Source: Gammaproteobacteria bacterium (GTDB lineage Bacteria > Pseudomonadota > Gammaproteobacteria > Nitrosococcales > Methylophagaceae). From it: a stretch of DNA of 33,309 bases. The stretch is taken from the NCBI GenBank assembly GCA_029210875.1, contig JARGFJ010000027.1, forward strand, positions 1 to 33,309, read 5' to 3'. A model generated the notes under the pieces. It saw only the letters and a program-made list of their open reading frames with translations, did no database searches and was not told where the DNA came from. The translations under genes and the position numbers were made by a program. Below, piece by piece: positions 1 through 6,411 of the stretch (positions are counted from its first letter, which is position 1; the number at the start of each line of letters is the position of its first letter).

Positions 1-2
1 AA

Positions 3-80
3 CAAGATATCAAAAAACACGAAGCGATGTTAAATGAGGGTGTTTATGTTGGTCGTTTTTGTGATGATAAAAAAATCTAG
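3..80 (+). CDS. C-terminal end of an unidentified CDS (partial)
   Basis: An open frame enters from the left edge and ends at TAG 78-80, giving 25 residues that finish in GVYVGRFCDDKKI. It stops 24 bases before fnlA and lies on the same strand, so it is probably the last part of the preceding gene of the polysaccharide locus. Too little remains to name a family. No start codon is visible because the gene extends beyond the window. Confidence 0.45.
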   Translation, partial: QDIKKHEAMLNEGVYVGRFCDDKKI

Positions 81-104
81 TTCAAATTTTGCTAAGGAAT
101 AAAG

Positions 105-1139
105 ATGTTTAAAAATAGAGTCTTAATGATCACCGGCGGTACGGGTTCATTTGGTAATGCAGTGTTAAAGCGATTTTTGGATTCAGATTTAAAAGAAATT
201 CGCATCTTCTCACGTGATGAGAAAAAACAAGATGATATGCGCAAGCGTTATGCGAATTCTAAACTCAAGTTTTATATCGGTGATGTGCGCGATTTTCGTT
301 CAGTTTTGAGTGCAACGCGAGGCGTGGATTTTATTTTTCATGCGGCGGCCTTAAAGCAGGTTCCTTCTTGCGAGTTTCATCCGATGGAGGCTGTGAATAC
401 CAATGTATTAGGTACAGAAAATGTGCTTGAAGCAGCGATTCAAAATAATGTGAAGCGTGTAGTGTGTTTGAGTACCGATAAAGCGGTTTATCCTATCAAT
501 GCAATGGGTATCTCCAAGGCGATGATGGAAAAAGTGATGGTCGCCAAATCGCGTAATGTCGATGATGATAAAACCGTTATTTGTGGTACACGTTATGGCA
601 ATGTAATGGCTTCGCGTGGCTCGGTGATTCCGCTGTTTATTGAGCAGATGCGTGCGGGTACGCCTTTGTCGATTACTGACCCCAATATGACACGCTTTAT
701 GATGACGTTGGCGGATGCGGTCGATTTGGTGCTGTATGCGTTTGAACATGGCAATAATGGCGACATTTTTGTACAGAAAGCACCAGCAGCAACGGTTGAG
801 ACTTTGGCAATTGCCTTGCGTGAGATGATGAGTTTACCTGAACACCCGATCAATATCATTGGCACCCGTCACGGTGAGAAATTGTTTGAAGCTCTGTTAA
901 GCCGCGAAGAAATGGCGTGTGCGATGGATATGGGTGATTATTATCGTGTGCCGCCGGATTTGCGTGATCTTAACTATGCTAAGTTTGTTGAAGAGGGCGA
1001 TAAGCATATCTCCGAATTAGAAGATTACAACTCTCACAATACCCAGCGCTTGGATGTGGATGGGATGAAGCAGCTATTGCTTAAACTTGAGTTTATGCAA
1101 AAAATCGCAAACGGTGAATACGTCACGCCAGAGGAGTGA
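105..1139 (+). CDS. fnlA: UDP-GlcNAc 4,6-dehydratase/epimerase, FnlA/CapE type
   Basis: This is a 344-residue extended short-chain dehydrogenase. In the FnlA/CapE family it carries out the first step of UDP-N-acetyl-L-fucosamine synthesis in the cytoplasm, dehydrating and epimerising UDP-GlcNAc. The NAD(P)-binding TGGTGSFG is at residues 10-17. The usual YxxxK is replaced by MGISK, with Met134 and Lys138 in a LSTDKA...MGISK context; such an SMK-type triad is known in this dehydratase group. The start is the ATG at 105 with AAGGAA upstream. The expected partners FnlB and FnlC follow, but a HEPN/MNT cassette separates this gene from fnlB. The final GAGGAGTGA is shared with the upstream edge of the second cassette copy, so the last two codons may come from the cassette. 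Confidence 0.9.
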   Translation: MFKNRVLMITGGTGSFGNAVLKRFLDSDLKEIRIFSRDEKKQDDMRKRYANSKLKFYIGDVRDFRSVLSATRGVDFIFHAAALKQVPSCEFHPMEAVNTNVLGTENVLEAAIQNNVKRVVCLSTDKAVYPINAMGISKAMMEKVMVAKSRNVDDDKTVICGTRYGNVMASRGSVIPLFIEQMRAGTPLSITDPNMTRFMMTLADAVDLVLYAFEHGNNGDIFVQKAPAATVETLAIALREMMSLPEHPINIIGTRHGEKLFEALLSREEMACAMDMGDYYRVPPDLRDLNYAKFVEEGDKHISELEDYNSHNTQRLDVDGMKQLLLKLEFMQKIANGEYVTPEE

Positions 1140-1849
1140 TCGATTGATGTCAAATCAAGATATTCGCTGGCTACAGCGTTTTGAGAATTATTTGAAGGCC
1201 TTGGGTCAGTTACAGTCTGCGTTGTCCGTGTATGATGCGTCAGCTGAAGCCTTGATCAAAGAGGGTATTTTGCAGCGTTTTGAGTTTACCCATGAGCTTG
1301 CTTGGAAAGTAATGAAAGATTATTTGGAATATGAAGGCCATCAGGGGATTACGGGGTCTCGTTCGGCTAGTCGCTTGGCTTTTAATCTGGGGTTGGTAAC
1401 AGACGGTCAGGTTTGGATGGATATGATTGAAAGCCGTAACAGAACAGTTCATACCTATGATGAACGTGTTTTGGAGCAGGAGTTTGCAAAAGTTCAAAAT
1501 CGCTATGCGAGCGCATTTTTGCAATTTGCGCAGACCATGCAGGGTTTTAAATAATGTTTGGATTGCCTGACGCTACAGTGGTGTCGATGCAGCGGGTTTT
1601 TGAACGTTTTCCACAAGTTGAAAAGGTCATCATTTATGGTTCTCGCGCAAAAGGCAATTTTCGCCTCGGTTCGGATATTGATTTGACTTTGTTAGGTCGA
1701 GAATTGAATGGCTTGGTGTTAAGTCATATCTTGGTTGATTTGGATGATTTAAATATGCCTTATATGTTGGATGTGTCTTTATTTGATCAGATTGGTTCGG
1801 ATGATTTAGTGAGTCATATTGAGCGGGTGGGTAAGGTGTTTTATCAAAA
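1131..1849 (+). repeat. Direct repeat copy 1 (HEPN/MNT cassette)
   Basis: This segment matches 5406-6120. It begins with a shared GAGGAGTGAT, then a 4-base CGAT present only in this copy, then near-perfect identity to the shared TTTTATCAAAA. I see only two substitutions over about 708 bases. The copies lie in the same orientation and flank fnlB-fnlC-wbuB, so recombination between them could delete or duplicate those genes. Confidence 0.93.
1147..1554 (+). CDS. HEPN-domain toxin of HepT/HI0074 type, copy 1
   Basis: This is a 135-residue helical protein of the nucleotidyltransferase substrate-binding (HI0074, HEPN) family. HEPN members of HEPN/MNT pairs are known as RNase toxins kept inactive, often by AMPylation, by the partner nucleotidyltransferase. 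The hallmark RX4HXY motif is present as RNRTVHTY, with Arg97, His102 and Tyr104. A longer start at 1087 exists, but the ATG at 1147 has GAGGAG just upstream and is the start that agrees with copy 2. The stop overlaps the MNT start in TAATG. The pair sits inside a polysaccharide operon rather than in its own locus. This copy has Val28 where the second has Met. Function is inferred from family and motif. Confidence 0.85.
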   Translation: MSNQDIRWLQRFENYLKALGQLQSALSVYDASAEALIKEGILQRFEFTHELAWKVMKDYLEYEGHQGITGSRSASRLAFNLGLVTDGQVWMDMIESRNRTVHTYDERVLEQEFAKVQNRYASAFLQFAQTMQGFK

Positions 1850-1862
1850 GAAAAATGATTGA
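1554..1862 (+). CDS. MNT-domain nucleotidyltransferase antitoxin, copy 1
   Basis: This is a 102-residue minimal nucleotidyltransferase (HI0073/MntA-like), the expected partner and antitoxin of the upstream HEPN protein. The GSX10DXD signature is exact: Gly29-Ser30, then Asp41 and Asp43, read as GSRAKG...GSDIDL. Known MntA proteins transfer AMP to a tyrosine of HepT. The start overlaps the HEPN stop by one base. The last residues (KND) differ from copy 2 because the duplicated DNA ends about four codons before the stop. Its TGA at 1860-1862 lies beside the GAGGG that serves as ribosome-binding site for fnlB, so fnlB translation probably depends on this gene being read. Confidence 0.85.
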   Translation: MFGLPDATVVSMQRVFERFPQVEKVIIYGSRAKGNFRLGSDIDLTLLGRELNGLVLSHILVDLDDLNMPYMLDVSLFDQIGSDDLVSHIERVGKVFYQKKND

Positions 1863-1869
1863 GGGATTT

Positions 1870-2976
1870 ATGAAAGTTTTAGTTACCGGTGCGGATGGGT
1901 TTATTGGAAAGAACTTATGCGTTACCTTGCGATGCCGTGATGATATTGAGATAGTTAAATTTACGCGAGAATCGAGTTCTGCTGATTTACCAGGTCTGGT
2001 GGCTGGGGTAGATTTTATTTTTCATTTAGCGGGTGTGAATCGGCCTAAAGAAGAGAAAGCGTTTTTTGAGGGCAATGCCGATTTAACCAAGCTGATTTGC
2101 GATGCGATTCGTACGTCTGGGCGTAAGGTTCCTGTTATTTTGTCATCATCGATTCAAGCAGAGCGTATGAATCCTTACGGTCGCAGTAAATTGCAGGCCG
2201 AAATGCATTTATTGAATTTGTATATGGAAACCGAAAATCCGGTTTATATTTACCGTTTGCCCAATGTGTTTGGTAAGTGGTGTAAACCTAATTACAACTC
2301 GGTGGTGGCAACGTTTTGTCACAATATTAGCCATGATTTACCGATACAGATTAACGATCCGTCCGTGCCATTAACTTTGGTGCATATTGATGATGTGGTG
2401 TCGTCTTTTGTGGGCGTGATGTCTGAATTACCCAAAGAGACTTTGTATGTTGATGTAGAGCCAGTGTATCAAACCACCGTGGGTGAATTAGCGGATCAGT
2501 TGGTTCAGTTTAAAAAGAGTCGTGAAAGCCTAGTGGTTGAAGCTGTTGGCGATGGTTTTGTCCGCGTGTTATATGCAACCTATATTAGTCATCTTTCCCC
2601 CGATCAGTTTAATTACCCTTTAAAAAAACATGAAGACCCGCGTGGCGTGTTTGTCGAGATGTTAAAAACCAAAGATTCGGGTCAGTTTTCATTTTTTACC
2701 GCGCATCCCGGAATTACCCGTGGCGGGCATTATCATCATGTTAAAAACGAAAAATTCTTGGTGATTAAAGGCAAGGCGCGTTTTGGGTTTCGGCATATTG
2801 TTAGCGATGAAACCTGTGAGATTTTTACCTCTGGTGAACAGCCTGAAATCGTCGAAACCGTGCCTGGTTGGTCGCACGACATTACCAATGTGGGTGAGGA
2901 TGAAATGGTGGTAATGTTGTGGGCAAATGAGAATTTTAATCCAGAAAAGCCGGATACAGTCGCTTACAAAGTTTAA
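1870..2976 (+). CDS. fnlB: Bifunctional reductase/cupin epimerase, FnlB/CapF type
   Basis: This is a 368-residue, two-domain enzyme of the CapF/FnlB family and the second step of UDP-N-acetyl-L-fucosamine synthesis. The N-terminal SDR domain has TGADGFIG at residues 6-13 and YGRSK, with Tyr103 and Lys107, for NADPH-dependent reduction. The C-terminal cupin begins near residue 250 and carries HPGITRGGHYHH and KNEKFLVIKGKARF, the likely metal-binding part with epimerase activity. The ATG at 1870 preceded by GAGGG at 1861-1865 is preferred; longer in-frame starts at 1819 and 1855 run back into the MNT gene and add no domain. fnlC follows after 11 bases. Confidence 0.9.
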   Translation: MKVLVTGADGFIGKNLCVTLRCRDDIEIVKFTRESSSADLPGLVAGVDFIFHLAGVNRPKEEKAFFEGNADLTKLICDAIRTSGRKVPVILSSSIQAERMNPYGRSKLQAEMHLLNLYMETENPVYIYRLPNVFGKWCKPNYNSVVATFCHNISHDLPIQINDPSVPLTLVHIDDVVSSFVGVMSELPKETLYVDVEPVYQTTVGELADQLVQFKKSRESLVVEAVGDGFVRVLYATYISHLSPDQFNYPLKKHEDPRGVFVEMLKTKDSGQFSFFTAHPGITRGGHYHHVKNEKFLVIKGKARFGFRHIVSDETCEIFTSGEQPEIVETVPGWSHDITNVGEDEMVVMLWANENFNPEKPDTVAYKV

Positions 2977-2987
2977 GAGTAAAAAAG

Positions 2988-4118
2988 ATGAAAAAATTAA
3001 AAGTGGTTACCGTAGTCGGTACACGCCCAGAAATTATTCGCCTTGCCTGTGTGATGAAAAGCCTGGATGAACATTGTGAGCATATTTTGGTACATACTGG
3101 CCAAAATTATGATTATGAGCTGAACGAGATTTTTTTTAATGATTTAGGTATTCGTAAACCGGATTATTTTTTAGGCGCAGCGGGAGCAAGTGGTGCAGAA
3201 ACCATTGGTAATGTGATTATTTCAGTAGACAAAGTGCTAGCCGAGGTTGAGCCAGAAGCGGTACTTGTTTTAGGGGATACCAATAGCTGTATGGCGGTCT
3301 TACCTGCTAAACGTCGTAAGATTCCTACTTTTCACATGGAAGCGGGTAATCGTTGCTTTGATCAGCGTGTGCCGGAGGAAATTAACCGTCGTTTAGTCGA
3401 TCATATGGCAGATATTAATCTCACTTACAGTTCCATTGCCCGTGATTATTTATTACGTGAAGGTTTACCGGCGGATATGGTGATTAAAACGGGTAGCCCG
3501 ATGTTTGAGGTGTTGAATACTTATCGTGAAGGGATAGAAGCCTCAGACGTTTTAGAGTTATTAAACCTTAAGAAGCATGAATTTTTTGTGGTCAGTGCGC
3601 ACCGTGAAGAAAATGTCGATTCTGATAAAAACTTTTTAAACTTAGTCGAATCATTGAATACCGTTGCTGAAACCTATCAACTGCCGGTAATCGTCTCAAC
3701 CCATCCAAGAACGCAAAAACGTGTTGATGCGATGGGGATTGTGTTTAATCCATTAGTGCGTTTGTTAAAGCCATTAGGGTTTAAAGACTACAACAAATTG
3801 CAGTTATGCGCCAAAGCGGTGCTGTCGGATAGCGGTACGATTAATGAAGAATCATCGATTATGAACTTCCCAGCTTTGAATTTACGTGAGGCCCATGAAC
3901 GCCCTGAAGGCATGGAAGAAGCAGCAGTGATTATGACTGGGTTGCAGAAAGAGCGCATTATGCAAAGCTTGGCTATCATAGATAAGCAACCGCGAGATGA
4001 TGAGCGTTTAATCCGCCAGGTTTACGATTACTCTATGCCGAATGTGTCTGATAAAATTGTTCGTATCATTCACAGTTATACCGATTATGTGAATCGTGTG
4101 GTTTGGAAAAAATATTAA
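2988..4118 (+). CDS. fnlC: UDP-N-acetyl sugar 2-epimerase, FnlC/CapG type
   Basis: This is a 376-residue WecB-like, non-hydrolysing UDP-sugar 2-epimerase. In the FnlABC/CapEFG pathway the third enzyme gives UDP-N-acetyl-L-fucosamine. Family blocks visible in order are VVGTRPEIIRLA near the start, HTGQNYDYELNEIFF, VLGDTNS, HMEAGNRCFDQRVPEEINRR and DSGTINEESSI near residue 285. The length is normal for the family. The gene is three bases upstream of wbuB, so the two are probably cotranscribed. The neighbours FnlA and FnlB decide between FnlC and the general WecB assignment. Confidence 0.9.
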   Translation: MKKLKVVTVVGTRPEIIRLACVMKSLDEHCEHILVHTGQNYDYELNEIFFNDLGIRKPDYFLGAAGASGAETIGNVIISVDKVLAEVEPEAVLVLGDTNSCMAVLPAKRRKIPTFHMEAGNRCFDQRVPEEINRRLVDHMADINLTYSSIARDYLLREGLPADMVIKTGSPMFEVLNTYREGIEASDVLELLNLKKHEFFVVSAHREENVDSDKNFLNLVESLNTVAETYQLPVIVSTHPRTQKRVDAMGIVFNPLVRLLKPLGFKDYNKLQLCAKAVLSDSGTINEESSIMNFPALNLREAHERPEGMEEAAVIMTGLQKERIMQSLAIIDKQPRDDERLIRQVYDYSMPNVSDKIVRIIHSYTDYVNRVVWKKY

Positions 4119-4121
4119 ACC

Positions 4122-5363
4122 ATGCGAATTTTGATTGTTACGCAGTATTTTTGGCCTGAAAATTTTCGTATTAATGATTTGGTTGAGGAGTTGGTTAACC
4201 GTGGGCATGAAGTAACAATTCTAACCGGTAAACCAAATTATCCATCGGGTGAGATGTTCCCAGAGTTTAAAGCATCACCAGAAAGGTTTAGTGAGTATAA
4301 GGGGTGTGAGGTTATTCGTGTCCCTATAACTATGCGCGGGCAAGGCAGCGGCAGAAAGCTTGTTACAAATTACGTGAGTTATGTGTTAGCAGCATCATTT
4401 ATTGGTTATTGGAAGCTGCGAAAAAAACAGTTTGATGTTTCGTTTGTTTATGAGCCTTCTCCAGTGACGGTTTGTTTACCTGCCATCTTTTTTAAGAAAA
4501 TGAAGGGCATTCCGGTTGTCTTTTGGGTGTTGGACTTATGGCCTGAAACACTTGAAGCAATAGGTGTTGTAAAGTCACCGCGCATTCTTTCTTGGGTTGG
4601 AAAATTGGTTGGGTTTATTTATAACCGCTGTGACTTGGTTTTGGGGCAGTCAGCCGCTTTTTATGAAGGTATTGTTCAATATTGTGACAATAAAAATAAA
4701 ATTAAGTATTTTCCAAGTTGGTCGGAGTCGGTGTTTTTAGGGTCAAAGAACTCAAGTGTTAACGCGCTAATGGAAACCGACGCATTTAAGGTTTTGTTTG
4801 CTGGCAATGTTGGTGAGGCACAAGATTTTTCTGCGATACTCTCCGCTGCCGAAGCGATTAAAGCGCAGGGACGGAACATCAAGATTTTTGTGGTAGGGGA
4901 TGGGCGAGCGTTTGATGGTGTTAAGCAGCAAGTTCTAGAAAAAGGTTTAACGGAAACTGTCATTTTACTTGGTCGTTTTCCTTTAGATGATATGCCCTCT
5001 TTTTACTCTTCAGCTGATGCCTTGCTGGTTACGTTAAAAGAAAGCAAAGCCTTTTCAATGACCATCCCAGGTAAGGTACAAACTTATATGGTAGCGTCAA
5101 AGCCTATTTTAACTATGTTATCTGGCGAAGGCTCAAGAATTGTTGATGAGGCTCAATGTGGGTTAACAGCGGATTCTGGCGATTATAATCAGTTGGCTAA
5201 TAACATGATTACTATGTCAGCTTTATCGCATGAGAAATTAGAAACCTTAGGTAAAAACGCCAAGGCGTATGCTGGTAAAGAGTTTGATCGAGATACATTG
5301 ATTTCACAGCTGGAGTCATGGTTTGAAGAAGTTGCAGAGCTGTCTAAGGAAAAGCAACAATGA
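4122..5363 (+). CDS. wbuB: Glycosyltransferase family 4, WbuB-like (probable FucNAc transferase)
   Basis: This is a 413-residue GT-B glycosyltransferase. The N-terminus VTQYFWPENFRINDL and the block TGKPNYPSGEMFPEF are typical of WbuB-like enzymes, which commonly follow fnlABC and are thought to transfer N-acetyl-L-fucosamine to the lipid-linked oligosaccharide. The C-terminal half holds LFAGNVGEAQDFSAIL, the GDGR segment and the acidic Glu-containing nucleotide-binding region. A hydrophobic stretch near residue 118 (PAIFFKKMKGIPVVFWVLD) may give membrane contact. The stop TGA overlaps the ATG of a decayed epimerase start. A wbuC homologue is not found next to it. The acceptor cannot be judged from sequence. 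Confidence 0.82.
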   Translation: MRILIVTQYFWPENFRINDLVEELVNRGHEVTILTGKPNYPSGEMFPEFKASPERFSEYKGCEVIRVPITMRGQGSGRKLVTNYVSYVLAASFIGYWKLRKKQFDVSFVYEPSPVTVCLPAIFFKKMKGIPVVFWVLDLWPETLEAIGVVKSPRILSWVGKLVGFIYNRCDLVLGQSAAFYEGIVQYCDNKNKIKYFPSWSESVFLGSKNSSVNALMETDAFKVLFAGNVGEAQDFSAILSAAEAIKAQGRNIKIFVVGDGRAFDGVKQQVLEKGLTETVILLGRFPLDDMPSFYSSADALLVTLKESKAFSMTIPGKVQTYMVASKPILTMLSGEGSRIVDEAQCGLTADSGDYNQLANNMITMSALSHEKLETLGKNAKAYAGKEFDRDTLISQLESWFEEVAELSKEKQQ

Positions 5364-5391
5364 TTTTTTAACAGGCGTAACTGGCTTTGTG
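5360..5391 (+). pseudogene. Relic of an epimerase gene start
   Basis: ATG 5360-5362 overlaps the wbuB stop as ATGA. If one T is restored to the T run, the frame reads MIFLTGVTGFV, the nucleotide-binding start of an SDR epimerase. Bases 5364-5391 match the start of the intact epimerase gene at 6412 at 25 of 28 positions. Similarity stops at the C run at 5392, shortly before the second HEPN/MNT cassette. I read this as the remnant of an epimerase gene that once followed wbuB directly. Confidence 0.6.
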
Positions 5392-5405
5392 CCCCCTTGG
5401 ACTTG

Positions 5406-6120
5406 GAGGAGTGATTGATGTCAAATCAAGATATTCGCTGGCTACAGCGTTTTGAGAATTATTTGAAGGCCTTGGGTCAGTTACAGTCTGCGTTGTCCAT
5501 GTATGATGCGTCAGCTGAAGCCTTGATCAAAGAGGGTATTTTGCAGCGTTTTGAGTTTACCCATGAGCTTGCTTGGAAAGTAATGAAAGATTATTTGGAA
5601 TATGAAGGCCATCAGGGGATTACGGGGTCTCGTTCGGCTAGTCGCTTGGCTTTTAATCTGGGGTTGGTAACAGACGGTCAGGTTTGGATGGATATGATTG
5701 AAAGCCGTAACAGAACAGTTCATACCTATGATGAACGTGTTTTGGAGCAGGAGTTTGCAAAAGTTCAAAATCGCTATGCGAGCGCATTTTTGCAATTTGC
5801 GCAGACCATGCAGGGTTTTAAATAATGTTTGGATTGCCTGACGCTACAGTGGTGTCGATGCAGCGGGTTTTTGAACGTTTTCCACAAGTTGAAAAGGTCA
5901 TCATTTATGGTTCTCGCGCAAAAGGCAATTTTCGCCTCGGTTCGGATATTGATTTGACTTTGTTAGGTCGACAATTGAATGGCTTGGTGTTAAGTCATAT
6001 CTTGGTTGATTTGGATGATTTAAATATGCCTTATATGTTGGATGTGTCTTTATTTGATCAGATTGGTTCGGATGATTTAGTGAGTCATATTGAGCGGGTG
6101 GGTAAGGTGTTTTATCAAAA
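5406..6120 (+). repeat. Direct repeat copy 2 (HEPN/MNT cassette)
   Basis: This is the second copy of the 1131-1849 segment, offset by 4271 bases downstream of the first after the small indel. It keeps the GAGGAGTGAT that in copy 1 ends fnlA, even though no fnlA is here. That hints that copy 2 was derived from copy 1, or that this sequence belongs to the cassette as its ribosome-binding site. Confidence 0.93.
5418..5825 (+). CDS. HEPN-domain toxin of HepT/HI0074 type, copy 2
   Basis: This is a 135-residue duplicate of the protein at 1147-1554, identical except Met28 in place of Val28. The RX4HXY motif (Arg97, His102, Tyr104) is intact, so the copy should be functional if the family activity holds. 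The ATG at 5418 is chosen over the TTG at 5415 because GAGGAG lies at the right distance and it matches copy 1. It couples through TAATG to the MNT gene. It follows the wbuB end and the epimerase relic rather than fnlA. Confidence 0.85.
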   Translation: MSNQDIRWLQRFENYLKALGQLQSALSMYDASAEALIKEGILQRFEFTHELAWKVMKDYLEYEGHQGITGSRSASRLAFNLGLVTDGQVWMDMIESRNRTVHTYDERVLEQEFAKVQNRYASAFLQFAQTMQGFK

Positions 6121-6148
6121 ACACAGAGGGGCCAGGCCTTACATTTGA
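5825..6148 (+). CDS. MNT-domain nucleotidyltransferase antitoxin, copy 2
   Basis: This 107-residue duplicate of the MNT protein at 1554-1862 has Gln in place of Glu50. Gly29-Ser30 and Asp41/Asp43 of GSX10DXD are kept. The homology ends at base 6120 and the frame then reads through foreign DNA, so the tail is KHRGARPYI instead of KKND. Because only the extreme C-terminus changed, catalytic function is probably retained, though a change in pairing with the HEPN partner is possible. The natural C-terminus of the family cannot be told from these two copies alone. Confidence 0.8.
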   Translation: MFGLPDATVVSMQRVFERFPQVEKVIIYGSRAKGNFRLGSDIDLTLLGRQLNGLVLSHILVDLDDLNMPYMLDVSLFDQIGSDDLVSHIERVGKVFYQKHRGARPYI

Positions 6149-6204
6149 CGATCGAATTGGTTTATTTTGATCTGCAATAAAGCCTACCTTAGTAAGGACT
6201 GCGA

Positions 6205-6273
6205 ATGGCAAGACCTTTACGTATTGAATTTGCAGGGGCGTTGCATCATCTGACGCTGGTGGTAATGCACAAG
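6205..6273 (+). pseudogene. Truncated RAYT (REP-associated Y1 transposase) start
   Basis: The frame from ATG 6205 reads MARPLRIEFAGALHHLT, the characteristic N-terminus of REP-associated tyrosine transposases. One base is then missing; with it restored the sequence continues SGGNAQ, again as in RAYTs (TSRGNA-type). After about 23 residues the similarity ends and a REP-like palindrome follows. The catalytic HUH and Tyr regions are absent, so this is a dead remnant. It is further evidence that the junction between the second cassette and the epimerase was built by mobile DNA. Confidence 0.7.
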
Positions 6274-6280
6274 TTGGGTT

Positions 6281-6298
6281 GTCGGACTAAAGTCCGAC
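6281..6298. repeat. REP-like palindrome GTCGGACT-AA-AGTCCGAC
   Basis: This is a perfect 8-bp stem with a two-base loop, immediately after the RAYT relic. Short GC-rich palindromes next to RAYT genes are the expected REP partners. It could also act as a transcription-dampening hairpin, but it has no T run. Confidence 0.7.
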
Positions 6299-6318
6299 CT
6301 ACGGTGATGGTGATCTAG

Positions 6319-6336
6319 GTTCGGTTTTAACCGAAC
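6319..6336. repeat. REP-like palindrome GTTCGGTT-TT-AACCGAAC
   Basis: A second perfect 8-bp stem lies 20 bases after the first. A near-identical palindrome (TTCGGTTAAAACCGAA) occurs at 7478-7493 on the other side of the epimerase gene, so the gene is bracketed by the same repeat family. Confidence 0.65.
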
Positions 6337-6411
6337 GCGGGCGGCAAGTGCTACTTTCGATTGGATAGTTCTCACGGTCGCCTTGGGAATGTGGTAACGA
6401 GACAATAACGT

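Noticed and set aside
408-865. Minus-strand frames of 90-113 residues inside fnlA
   Set aside because: They lie opposite a gene with clear motifs, have low-complexity composition and no ribosome-binding site; they are shadows.
1819-1869. Longer start for fnlB overlapping the MNT gene
   Set aside because: The SDR fold begins at MKVLVTGADGFIG from ATG 1870, which has its own GAGGG.
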